This document shows positions 12,479 through 26,312 of a stretch of DNA of 64,000 nucleotides, piece after piece. This DNA comes from Buxus sempervirens (Eukaryota; Streptophyta; Magnoliopsida; Buxales; Buxaceae). The stretch covers positions 31,663,829-31,727,828 of the forward strand of contig OX387187.1 in NCBI GenBank assembly GCA_947561395.2, written 5' to 3'. Below the pieces are notes generated by a model. The model was not told the origin of the DNA. It did no database searches and saw only the letters and a list, made by a program, of their open reading frames with translations. The stretch's first letter is position 1, and every line of letters begins with the position of its first letter. A program made the position numbers and the translations under genes.

Positions 12479-15400
12479 TTAATGCCATGGTTGTGACAAA
12501 GAGACTCTAGAATTTGATGCCTCAAGTCCTCCTCTGCCATGTATAGCTGAATTCAAAGCCTTATATTGCATGGCTACTGAATCATACAAAGCCTCAGAGA
12601 AGGCCAACTTAACCTGAGAGAGAGAACAATTGCATCATTTACAACTAATCAGTAGATGAAAAAGACAAATGTTTGAAGTTTGTATGGTTTTTCTTAATGA
12701 TTGTCTACTGCAGAAAACAGAAGGAAATCATAAACTGTCTGCGAAAATCAACTTGGAGTTGCACAGTCATCTAATTTCAAAATTGCAAGAGAAAATTCAA
12801 CTTTCTATTACTTCCTAAAAAATTAACATCATTAACATAAATTTAACAACTTCACCAGGACACCGGCAGCTTTCCATGATTGAAAATAGAAACACAAATA
12901 GATAATCCCACTTTTTGACAGCAATTTGAAACCCAAAGCAGATTGGACAATTACCATTTAAACAGTTTCACAGGTACTGTTCTGGCTTTCCGCATGACCA
13001 GCTTGAGCCAAAGTGGCCATTTAGAATAAAATCACGTCTATAATGTGATTGTGTATGTTGATATTATAAATTATTGTTTAACTATTTATTTTAATTTTTC
13101 GTATCGGATTAGTTTATATATACTGCTTCTTTCTGATATTTTTATTAAATACAAAATTTCAGGGACATGAACCAACTGATAACAACTATGGTGGCTCAAT
13201 GTATAAAATGACTCAAGAAAAGAAGCAAGAGTAAAATTCACCTAACATATTTTAATGCATGTTAATCTGGATTGAAAGTCAATTTTGAAGTTAGTTTTAC
13301 TTCTTGGACATATAAAGACACTCCAGATTGTGATATTTCTCAAAAGACAATCGAGGGGAGGCAGGTCCCCTCTCTCCATAAGAATTGCCAGCTGATGTTA
13401 TCAAAATATTAGAGAGGACACCATATCATAGATACAGTAGAGCATTTCCATATCAAATGTTATTCATATCCAAACTCCTACAAGAAACTGATTGAGATAA
13501 TACACTCTTGTCAGAATATATCCAATTCCTGGAAAGGTAAAAAATAAAAAAATGGAAAAACTCAATCAAATACAACTAATGGGGGATGCTGATAGTGAGA
13601 AGATCTGGCCATTGCTGCTGAATGTGAAGCAGCTTAACTTTAACTTCCACAGTTCGGCCCCCAATTATGTGGTCACTGAAAGAGGTTTGGAGAAAGATTA
13701 GCCTCAAGAAGATGTCTTCCATTGATAGTCTCCCTAAATGCTCCTACCCTCACTCCCAAATTATATCCTTCCAAGTTTTGTTTACCCACCCAATTAGTAA
13801 GTATAATGAAGTTAACAGTGGACTAACAAAAGATGAGAAAATATCATCTAGGAAGATGGATTGCTTCCTAAACCTAGGGAATAAAGGTCATTGGCTATTA
13901 ACTGTCAGTTCATAACAAAAATGTCAAATTTATCACTATTGTAATATAGCAAGAGCATTGAAAGGAGATAACTGTCAGAAGTTTCAGGAATAAGTATCAT
14001 TCAATTGAGATAGTAGAAATCATAGAGATAATTCATGAGAGAGAGAGAGCGAGAGTGAGATTGAGGAAGGAGTTGAAAGTAAAAATTTTGAGAAAAAATA
14101 TTATTTAGTAGAAAAAGTTAAAACAGAACACTAGATTAATGATCATCCTTTGGAGTGAGCCTCTGGAAGGAGAAAGCTACAAGAGGGTTTGAAAAAAATT
14201 ATGAACTTCAACGAGAAAATATCCAGAAGCATGGTTTTAAATTTTAACCTCTTCAGGGTCTCCAGTTCCAGCTGAAAATTCATCAAAGTTAAATTCTGGA
14301 GCAACTGATAGTCCAACCCCATGAAAGGAGATCACTCTCTGCTCTCCAATTTCCTTTTCCACCTGGAAACAGAGTTTTAATGTCTGGTAGTACGAGGAAA
14401 ATATCGAAAAGATCCAAATAGAAAATAAGTGCACCTGCAGTGGTGGGGGCATGATGTCATGGCATAATACTGATAAGGGATATATATGCCCTAGAACACC
14501 AGAATGATCTAGCAGCCTTCTTATATTGTCCACTGAAGAAGCATCAAAGGGTGCCTGCTCCCTTACGTCAGTATGTAGCAGAAATAATTGCATCACAATA
14601 ACAGGCAGAAAAATAAAACAGAACAAAAGATTGAAATGGAAAACACTGACGAAACCAGGATATTTACAGAGATGTTTCAATATTTCTCATTATTTGGGAC
14701 CTTAGCAGAATGTGTGCCCGATTGAATGACTTTATGCCACAATGGAATAAGGGAGTGTTTATGCCACAAAAGAATAAGGGAGCACAATTTTATGTTAAGA
14801 ATAACTTACTGGATAAAATTCACTTGTGGAAGGATCTGGGCGGTCCCTCCCACCGCTAGGAGCAATCCATATTATTTGTGATCCCCCCCTAGAATCAAAA
14901 CAAACTGTGTCAGGACTCAGAAGACAGCTTCACCACATATTTATGAAAAAACAAAGAATATGTCAATCATATACAACAATAACACCAACAAAATGCCTTA
15001 TCCCAGATGGTGCAGATCAGCAACAAAAATACTGTTCCATAATCCCAGCCTTAATGTGTGTCCTTAAATGTGTGTGCATTTGTGGATGTGGTGAAGTTGC
15101 AAATATTCTAACTGGAAAGATGCATGAAAATTCCAAGAAACAAAAAGCAAAAGGCAAAAATAGAAGTAGAATAAAGGCTAAGGATTGCATATAGGCTAGC
15201 AAATAAAATCTGAATACAGAAGGATATAGAATCAACTAGCTAGCATAAGTTAGCATCTGGAATTGAGTAATTTGGATGGTTAACATTTTTTTTTTTTTGA
15301 AATAACTGATTCTGGTGTAAATGAGATGATTTGTTTTCCAGACCTTATTAATAATCAAGAAAGTTTAAAATAGGAATTTCCAATCATAGAAGAAAGAACA

Positions 15401-17689
15401 GTCCATCATCAGACACACTTCTCATTCTTAGTTAATTAATCCATTTCCAAAAAGTTTTAATTACTAGTCTTGTAGTGTTGAAGTGGCAGCAAACCTATAA
15501 ATGCACTCTTTGGTTGTTTTAGGAGCATATATTTATCGTTTCATAGCTCTAATAGTGGGAAAACACATCTCCCCCCAGCCCTTACCCTGAAAATTTAATA
15601 TCAGTACCAAACATCCATGATGATATCCACAGTCATTTTGCACACACAAGTTTTCAATCTGTTACCCCATAATTGTTTATGGGACCAAAACTGAAAGCCA
15701 GGTATGACCAATCATGCTTCTAAAGTAAATTTCAAGTTATCAGTCAACCAAGAACTTTAGGATTGCATTATATGCCACAGCTTGGTTTTTCATGAGTCAC
15801 CATTGTCTTAATAAAATAAAAGAAATTATGAGGTTGAATTAAAAATTTTAAACCTTTATTTTTCCTTGACTAAATTTTATAGGACAAATTTGTCGAAATT
15901 AGATGTAGAGATCATGGTTGTTTGTACCGGGACCGGAGACCGGACCAGTCTGGGTCGGTCCCGGTACAAACTGGACTGGATCGGCGGGACTGAGCGGTCC
16001 CAACCAATCTCAAAATAAAAGGTAGAAAGAATGCTTCTTGCCATTACTAGGGAGATTGGTGACGGTCTGTACTCTGCACAACCCTGGGCAGTAAGTCTCT
16101 TCTTCCCCCCTCCCCCCTCTCTCTCTCTCTCTTCCCCTCTCCATCTCCCTCTCGCTCCCTCCTGTCTGTCTCTCTCAGTCTCTCCCTCCCTTCCCCTCCC
16201 TCCTCTCTCTCTTTTCTCCTCTCCCTCTCCATCTCACTCCCTCTCTCGCTCTTTCTCTCTTAGTTTCTCTCGGTCTCTCCCACCCTACCCCTCTCTCCCT
16301 CTTTCTCTTTTCCCCTCTCCCTCTCCCTCTAATTCACTCCTCTGTTTCTCTCTGTCTCTCTCAGTTGTCCTCCCTCCCCCTCCCTCCCTCACTCTCTAAG
16401 CTGCAATGCTGCATAGTATTCCCGTTTTATTTTTTTAATCAACTAATCAAGCCAACTAGTCGACAGGCCATGCATGGTACATCTTGCAGGCAAAAGCCTG
16501 CAAAGTGTCACTGTTTGCCTACTGTTCGACAGTAAAAATTTATTTAAGTGTCACAGTGTGGCAGTAAAAATGTATTTTTTTTGGTAATGCAAAAGTGTGT
16601 AGAACGGGTGGTCCAACTCGAGACCACCCGAGTTAATGCCCTCCCCATATAAGCCATGTTCCGGACCGGAATACCCGACCGGGACATGGCGATACCGATC
16701 CCAACTGGCCGGTCCGGTAAACCATGGTGGAGATAGATGTGTGGAAACAAGATGAATAAGTAAAGAAACAAGCACATCCAAAAGGGTTCTGGTTCATAAG
16801 TAGCCCAAAATATAGTAAGGATGGGGATTAATATGGTGATCTAAAGAGGCACCTGCGAGAAGGTACACTGAAGTGCATATTAAAAGATCTGGAAAGGGTG
16901 AGAAAGAGCAAAAACGATGCAGATGGAGTCTTAAAAGTGCTTTTATTTGACTGAAGATGTAGCTTTCGAAAGATTACAGTTGCAAAGCAAGATTTATGTT
17001 TGTAGACTACAACTAGCTACTCCACTGTCCCCAAAGCCAAAACGAGTACGAGAAGGTATAAACTTGTCTGTAGTATACTGTTTTCTTAAACCAAGATTGC
17101 AAAAATGTTGTCATGCCTTCAACCAGTTGGTTTTTAGTATCTTTGTTTATCATTATCCCTCAACTTGCAATTTTAGTAAACCAACAATGAACACCGAAAA
17201 ATTTATTTCTGAACTTCAAGCAGTTGCTGCTATTAACGAAGTCACTCAAATGGCAACTGGCAAGAATGTCTAATACCCTCACAGACGCACACATATCTCA
17301 ACAGATACAAAACCTCCATCATAACCAATAATTTCATTACAAACATGGCAATGTTATGCCCCATAAATGGGCAAGCTTTTGGGGTCCAATAATGCTAGCA
17401 TCACAATAGCACTGGAATGTACCCACTGCTGCCTGAGGCTATCAGTCAAACCGGAACCACCTTGGGTAAGCCCTTGAGTTCTACCAAAGAAAGAGGAAAA
17501 AAAAAAGGCCTCTTCCTTTAATGGTGAAAATCATATCAAGGTCTTTCTCTATTGGATTGGATTGCCAGAGATAAAGGCGCATGGTTCTACTGCAATGGAA
17601 TGGGTCATAGTGATCACACCATTACCAAAAGAATCAGAAGATATAATGCGAAAAAAAAAAAAAAGCTCGCAGTGCGGGTGGGGAAGGGA

Positions 17690-17738
<49 letters not shown>

Positions 17739-20700
17739 GGATAAAATCATGGTGATCCGCCAGATCTAATATAATTGGCCAAAAGTTATGTTTTGCTACT
17801 TCAAGGCTAAGGCAGTTGAAAGAAGAGAAATGGTAGAGAGGGGGACAAAAGTAAGAAGTTTAGTCTGAGCAGCAATTAATGTCCCGGTAGTTTATAAAGA
17901 TGCTGCTGTAGTCCATTGGCAATTTTTCCAATTAGATAGAAATAGATGTGTCATCTTAGATTATGATTGGATGATAGCCAAATTATACATATTTCCTTTT
18001 TTTGGACAATATAAAAATTGGTTTAATACTTTATAAATGAAGATTTGCCATCATGTTTTGATTTTATATTCTGGTCATGAACAAGCAAGAGAAAAGAAGC
18101 TTATGTTTCCCAAATCTCTTCCATCTTGGAGTTGGAGTCTGTCGCCTCAACAAGTCAATATTTAGAAGCCTTCAAATATTGACATTGCTGGCTTCTCTGG
18201 TACTCCAGAAAATCAATTTATGAGACTGTTGGTGAGTTTTTAGGGGAATATTTCAACTCATGGAAGAATAAAATTCTTCAGGATGTGCAGTCTTTCATTG
18301 GAATCTAATCTAGAATAAGATGCTTTACAGTATATCATTTTGATTAATAGAGATTGCATTACAACTAATCAGTTTGTGTTTTTCTTACTGGATGTAGGAG
18401 AGTCCTGCCAAGAGCTTTCACCTTTTCCACTTGTTCTCCTTCTATATGTGTGTCTGTGTGTGTGTTAAGCATTTTATGCCCTTTTCCTGATTTGCCAAAT
18501 CTCTCTTTGATTGTTGGGAAGCATTACATTGGAATCCTCAGGTTTTTGTGCTATTGAGGCTGATCTCCTTTGCCAGGTTGATCCCCAAGACTGGGTAATG
18601 TGAATATGAATCATGGTTGACGGGATCCGTGGCCAGTCCGTACCAGGATCAGATGGTCCTGGTCTGGTATTCTGTTTCGGGATCATCCAATCTCACAGAT
18701 GTTTTAAACTCGGGTGGTACTCCAACTCAGTACTGCCCGGTCCGGGATCCTTATGTAAAGACACTTTTTTTTTTCTCTTAAGTGTTTCCTTGCAGGTGCA
18801 AACTTTGCAAGCTTAGCTTGCAAAGTGACCTGACTGCAAAGTCAATCGACTGAATTAAAAAAAGAAAAATAAAGAGGGGGAGGGAGAGAGAGAGAGAGAG
18901 AGGGAGGGACGTCCGGAGGAGGAAGGCTGCGAGAGGGACTAAGGGAGCAAAAGAGACACAGGGAGAGGTAAGGTAGAGAGAGAGAGAGAGGAAGGGGAGA
19001 GGGGAGGAGGGAGGAACAGAGATAGAGAGAGAGGCCGGAGGGATGGAGTGAGCGAAAGAGAGAGAAAGAGAGAGAGCCAGAGAGGGAGGGAGCGAGGGAG
19101 AGAAAGATTGACGGGATTGGGGGACTCCAAAGGCCGAAAAGGGTGAGAAGCTGATCGTGGTTGTGTTGTCCGCCAAGGGATCACAAGAAGGATCCTTCTC
19201 CCGCTCCTTTTCTGGTGGACGTTGGAACTCCAACGCCAGCTCCCAAGCCTTCTCCCACCCCTTTTTAGATGGAAGTTCACTGAACATACTAGATCTAATC
19301 TGATGGGTATTTTGGTGGTCGCAAGAATCTTGTGGGGATGGCTCCGAGCTTCCAAGTCCAACTACTGGTGAGATAGACATCTCTGAAGCTACTCGGCGGA
19401 ACTATATTTTTTTTTTCTAAGATCGGGTGGGACCGACCAGTCTGCCCGGTCCGGTTAGTTTGTACCGGGACCGGGCACGAATGGTCCGGTCCTGATCCAA
19501 AAAAGCATGATATAAATGGTATAATTTCATTAGTTTTCCATCTATGTAATTAGTCTATGGTTGGCATGAGTTTCCTTCGTGTTTGCTGTAGCTTCCCTCT
19601 TTTTTCCCACGACTTCGTCAAAGTTGAGCAACTAAGAGCCCACATGTGATACCATGTGCCATTAAGCATGCATATAGTAGGTTGAATGCCTTATGAAAGC
19701 TGTCAATTTCTTTGTAAGAATAACTTCAAGGAATGTGTTTTATGAAGATGTGCCATTAAGCATTCATATAGTAGGTTGAATGCCTTATGAAAGCTATCAA
19801 TTTCTTTGTAATAACTTTAAGGAATGTGTTTTATGATCAAGATCATAAATTATTTTAGATATGTTGTTCAAAGTTTAAGAAACATTATGTATTTATTGAT
19901 ATAATGTTCCATCAATAAAGTTACTATGATCTATTTGACATATTAGCAGCTTATCTTTACATTTAAACAAGTTTCAACTAATGACTATATATGCAGCAGC
20001 ACGTTACAATTTATTTATAGTTGTTGTAAACTATAAAGATACCACCTCTCGATGTGAAAATGCAGGTTTGTGTCTAAGGCATAGCCACTTCACACAAAAA
20101 TGCCAAAGGTTAGGTCTAATGGTCTATTGCCCATCCATCCCTCCCAAGACCATACTTTGACTAGATCTACACCAAGTCCTAATTTTTGTCTAGCATATGG
20201 GTGGATTTAATGTGAGAATATACCTTTTTCATTAATTCTCATCCTAACTTTTCATTGATTAGGTATTGTTTCAAATTTCCTCAACATTTCTATGTGTTTT
20301 GATACATTCATAAAATTTTACAGGATTAGAACTCACTTTTTGAAACATAATCTGAACCGTGGTAATATGATTTTGTTATTTTCAGTTGGTTTACTGGATT
20401 GGTAGATGTCTTAAATACAATGATTGTATTTAATTTTAGTGAAATAAAGTTAAAGCAAATGAGGAGTAACTAGAAGAAATTACACTGATTTTCTTTAAGC
20501 GATGAACCCTTATCTTTTCTCTTTCTTAAATTGCAAAATACCATTCAAGGTAAGTGCAAGGTGTAGCAACTAGAAGCATAAAGTTATGAGTAACCGAGAT
20601 TATCCAGAAGAAATCAAGCAGATCGATTTTCTTGAAATGGTCAACCTTTCAAAAATGGCATGTATTAGAGATTAACTTTCAAACACATTTCTAGAAATGG

Positions 20701-20766
20701 TTAGAGCAACGCCACCAGCAACAGTCAAACTTCAACATCGTTTTAGATGGCATTTCGATCAGGTAA

Positions 20767-20830
<64 letters not shown>

Positions 20831-23800
20831 CCAGTAACTGTGAACGTGTGCTGCACGTTGACAATGATTTCATGATTTTGGATATTTTAGCAATTGATTA
20901 CGAATATTAAATTAAAAATATTTCTTGTTTTTTGAATTATTTTAAAAATTACAAGGTGCCTTTTTCTATTATAAAATTATAGATTACACATTTGATTTGA
21001 TTTTTAACATTAAGTTTAAAACTATTTTTGTTTCTTGAATTATTTTAAAAATTATAAGGTATCATATATTAATATAAAGTCATAGATTATATACTTGATT
21101 CTTTTGAGCACGCTTCGTTTATACAGTTATACTTCATCTCCTAATTATTTATGTAAATTAATTCATTTCGAAATTTTATTTGATTTATAATTGATTTTTT
21201 TTGTTCCTGATGATTCATTCCACTAAATTGGAACTCTAATTAGTATTTGTTTCTGTTAATAGTTAGTTTTTTATGGTGTTTATATTATTTATTAATATAG
21301 AAAATATTTTCCAAACAATAATTCTTAATTTAAACACTTAAATTTATATCGTACTACTGTGTATTATATTATAGTAACATAATATGATAACAAACATCAT
21401 CAATATGATTCCATTACAATTATATTATATATCATGGGTAGACAGTAACATTAATATTATATTTTAAAAACGTTATTAATTTAATGACATATTCTACCAA
21501 TATTTTACGTGGACGGTGGACCTTTATATAAATTTGAGCTATGAATTAGTCTAAATTTTTTTTTCTAATAGTATAATGATATAATGATATGAGCTCCTAC
21601 TACAACTCAAATATTAAAATTATTTTAATTGTACTTTTAAAAGTTATTTTAAGGCCCTGTTTATGTACATATAATTTTTTTTTTTTGATAAGTGATGAAA
21701 TTTTATTGAAAGAAAAGGAAGAAAACAAAACTAAAAGCAATTACAAAGGTGCAAGCAATTACAAAGGTGCAAACAGGAGGGGCACCCCTCAAAGTAAAAT
21801 CTACTAACTATGCATACACACACCAATATCCCCAAATTCTAGAGATTGACTCCTAACCCCAGCTTTGCTAAACTATCAGCTATATCATTAGCATTTCTCA
21901 ATACATGTTCGAATGAGGCATTCAAAACCACGCACCAAGGATCTAGCAACTCTAATCGTCTCCAAATATCTCCACGGACCTAAGTCATCGCTATTCATCC
22001 ATCGTATAATGTTAGCAACATCTCCTTCAATGTCCAAATCACTAAACGCCAAAGTGTGAGCATAGCGTAACCTGTGACGAGTGCCATAAGCTCGGCTGTA
22101 GTGAAGTCCGTCACTCCAATCGGCCCACGAAAGGCATTAACAATCTCACCCATATGATTCCTGAAGACCCCTCCAACACCCGCCTGGCCCGGATTCCCCA
22201 AAGAGCATCCATCAAAATTTAGCTTTATGGTTCCAATAGGAGGAGGCAACCATGAACATGGAGATGCTACCTGAGCCGGTGATGAGAAGCATACATTATT
22301 CCAACTCCTCACCACTTCTACCATAGAAGTGTGCTCTTGAATTCAGCATATCTCATAGCCCACGATGCAAGGTTTGACTTTTCGGCCACTCAGCGGCACA
22401 AAAAGCTCTACCGAGATGGCCACCCCAGTGAATCGCTGGGGTTTTAAAAATCAAATTGGTACCCTAGCGTTTCACTAGGGTCACTTAAAGAGCACCTCAC
22501 CTAATAAAGGTGAGGTATTAGGTGAGGTGCCGTTGAGATTTCGCCATTTCTGGCGAAATCTCGACAGAAACAAAGGGGATTGAGGAAAATCCCCAAATTT
22601 TGATTTTTTTTTTAAATTTCTTCGATCTTCTGCTTCCATTCTCTTCTAAGTGAAGCTGAAAATTGCAATCTCCACTCACTTTTGGAGTGATTTGAAGCCT
22701 TTAAGAGTTTCAAAGTGAGGTAATCATGTTTTTTCCCTTATTTATGCTTGTAATTAGCTTAGATTGTAGTGATTTTTTTATATGTTATGTAACAACACCC
22801 GATCTATTGATGGGTGTTGTTACTTTTTTTCCCCAAAAATTATAATTTTTTAAATTATTTGACAGGAAAAATCATTTAAAATTAGGAAAAATATATAAAA
22901 TCTACATTAAATTCTAAAAAAATATGTAATAATTATGCTAAAAATAATTATTATAATACTAGAAGTCTAGAATAACAATATAATGAAAATGTTTTAGGAT
23001 TTACATTATAATACTAGAATAACAATATAATTATGCTAAAAAATATTATAATACATCAATACTAGAATAACAATAATTATAATACTAGAATAATTATGCT
23101 AGAATAACAATAATTATGACAATAACAATAATTATAACAATAACAATAATTATAACACTAGAATAACAATAATTATAAGTTATAACAATATAATTATGCT
23201 AAAAACTATTATAATACTAGGATTTACATTATTATACTAGAATAATACTAGAATAACAATAATTATTATAATACTAGAATGACAATATAATTATTATAAA
23301 TTTATAATACATTAAATCCTAAAATTATGCTAAAAAATTTACATTAAATACTAATAATTATTATAATACTAAAATAACATATTAACAATATAATGAAAAT
23401 GTTTTATAATACTAGAATAGCAATAATAATTAATTAATTATTTAATACGAAAATCATTAAAAAATTATTAAAATATGAAAAAAATTAGTAAAAAGGGCAT
23501 TTCGTCGACGTGCCGCTGATTTCGCTAAAACTCCTTTTCGGGTAGCTTAATTATGCTTTTTTTTCCAAAAAAAATGGCATTTTGTCTACGTGCCGCCGAT
23601 TTCACTAAAAAGTTTGTTTCAGGCCATTTTGCCGGAATTTCGCTGGCATTTCGTTTTGGTCACCTGGCGGCGCGCAGGCGGCACCGAAAAGTCAATCCTT
23701 GCCACGATGCGACTGATAACCTGATAGATTCTATGACTTATACAACATGGGAACTTTTACCATAAAAAATTCTACCATTTCTTTCCTTCCAAATGAACCA

Positions 23801-25575
23801 TAAAGTCGCATGAAACACCAACCTATACAAAATCTTTCCTCTCCTCCTTAACCCAAGAAATCTCTAATGATGTAGCAAATCAATCACCTTTTCAGGCAAT
23901 ACCCAAAATAAACCACTATCAAAAAGAAAACAATTCCATATCCTTGTAGCAAACACACAATGAAGGAAGAGATGGTCTACTATTTCCCCCTGTCTCATGC
24001 ATAAGATACATACATTAGGAGATAGAGATAAGACACATATAATTTTGAAATGAACATATATTATCTTTTATTAAATTAAAGGTATTTATCATTTAGAGTC
24101 CTACATTATCTAATAATCCACATTATAAGTTCCAAATCCTTATCTAATAAAATCAAAATAAGCATATCCCAAAAAAAAAAAGGAAGAAGAAACTAAAATG
24201 GAGAATCCTACTAAAATTGTAAGTCTTTTCTAACTAATAAGAGATTATTTAAATTATTAATTAAAAATGTATGAGGATAACTTTTATTTTGTTCTTATTT
24301 TATCAATACTAATAGCCTATTATCCTTTTTTATTAAAAAATTAATTTATTTTTTATTTTAAATTTTTATTAAAAATAATTTAGCCTTTTTAGAGTGCTAT
24401 ATTATTGATGCTTAAAAAAAAAAGAACTTCGAATTATACATAACATTCTATTTTATATTATTTATATCAAAATAATCTTTATATTTTAGGGTGAAAGAAA
24501 AGATAAATAGGACAATTTGTGCTTATCTTATATATAACGTTTTATTTTTTACTATTTATATTATTTGTGAAAATTAACATAATATCTTATAAATATATTC
24601 ATTACTCGTATTCTAAGGATCTATTAATTCTTAGAATATACATCTAATGAATTTAGTAAATATGTTACTTAATTTCATTAGTAAATAAAAAGTGTTTTAT
24701 TATGTTTTTTTTTTTTTTGGTTCACAACATATATTTAAATGCAATGATGTTAAGAAAAAGCATTTGAAAATTCTATTTTAAATACTGAGTAGTTTTTTTT
24801 AGTGAGATTTATTGTCCTCAAATTAAAGATAAGTAAATAAGTATTAGAGAAAAATATAAAGAAGAAGAAGAATGATTTGGTTTTGTTCTTATAGTGATTG
24901 TCTATAATATATTTATTAATAAAAAAGAAAAATTAAATAGGTAACGATTTTATTAAAATTATTTTTTAAGTAGATAAGTATTAGAGAAAGAAAATATAAT
25001 TCACTTTTAATTTTTTATTAAAATTCTTTTAAGTAGATAAGTAGTTTAGAAGATAATGATAAACATGTAATGTTACGAGATTAATAAATTACTTTTATGG
25101 TTTTACTAAACTTTTTTTAAAGTAGTTAAATATGTGAAATTAAACACGGGAAGGATATGGCTGAAACGTGCAGGTCTTTAGTTTTAATTATTTTGTAGCT
25201 AAATTTTAGGGATATGCAGTAAGTAAAAGTTGTTTTATAGTACTTGTAATATGGCTGAAACGTGTAGGTCTTGAGTTTGAATTATTTTGTATCTAAATTT
25301 TAGGGATATGCATGCCCCGGTACATTTTGTTGGAGAAGAGTTGTAATGTGGTAATACTTATCGATTTTATGGACTTCTAATATAATTATTAGCAAACTTA
25401 ATAGTTCAATACAAATATTTTAAGAAAAAGCCTTTGTTAATACAGTTATCCATTTTATTAATGTCTAATATACTATTTGTCTATTTTATTTTTGCCTAAT
25501 CAGTAATATTAGGCTCTATTTATCTTCTTTTTATGATTTATAATGTGTTTAATTTATAATTAAAGAATTATAAAT

Positions 25576-25638
<63 letters not shown>

Positions 25639-26266
25639 TAATCATGGCAAGAGTATCCAACTTTTTTGTGCGGATATTTAGATTTGTGGGTTAATTTTCA
25701 TTGAGATATTGCCATGATTATCTCTTTCTTGAAGATTTAAATGGGCTCGTTATCTACTCGTATTCAATTAGTTAATTAATAGCTTGAAAACTTGTATAAG
25801 ATATAGGATTTAAGAATATGATTATTTGAGCATAATTATATGTTATTAAGATATATCATGTGTACTTAATATATGAGTACACATCTAATATAAAATATCA
25901 TGTATATTCTTTTTATCATATCTAATAAGTAGATGTGACGTCTTCCTTGTATATTCATGTTTATTGATGTAGACATACATCTAATTTAAATAGAGAGATA
26001 AATATTCTGGTTTATTAATATAGATATACATCTAGGATATGTGGAATTAAAGATTACAGGGAAAGACATTTTAGGTATTCATGCTTTTAAAAGTAGTAGG
26101 TATATAGATTATCATATCTATGTCTCTCTTGTATATTCATGTTTATTAATATAGATATACATCTAATTTAAATAAAGGGATATGTGGAATTAAAGATTAT
26201 AGGAAAGGACGTTGTAGGTATATGAAAATTGAAAAACACTTAAGGTAGTTCGTGCTTTTAATAGTA

Positions 26267-26312
<46 letters not shown>

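Larger units (their letters stand above)
21675..24034 (-). mobile_element. L1-type LINE 3' fragment, interrupted
   Basis: Minus-strand remnants of the C-terminal part of a plant L1 ORF2. The zinc-binding region ([18 protein letters not shown]) lies at about 23910-24010 and an RNase H domain ([36 protein letters not shown]) at 22240-22030. The 3' end runs into an A tail (poly-T on the plus strand from 21675). The sequence acatataa at 21667-21674 recurs at 24035-24042 and may be the target duplication. Stops break the frames. A Mutator-like MITE splits it at 22369-23701. It lies in GPAT intron 8. Confidence 0.8.

Noticed and set aside
14041..14062. (GA)n patch as a regulatory GAGA element
   Set aside because: Simple sequence inside an intron far from any promoter; nothing else supports a regulatory role.
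16031..16399. 122-residue Ser/Leu/Pro-rich open frame
   Set aside because: It is a translation of the CT-rich tract inside an hAT-like element; the reading has no complexity or family resemblance.
18778..19380. 200-residue open frame on the minus strand
   Set aside because: Most of it is the GA-rich core of hAT-like element B read as Ser/Leu/Pro repeats, with no start context or neighbouring exon.
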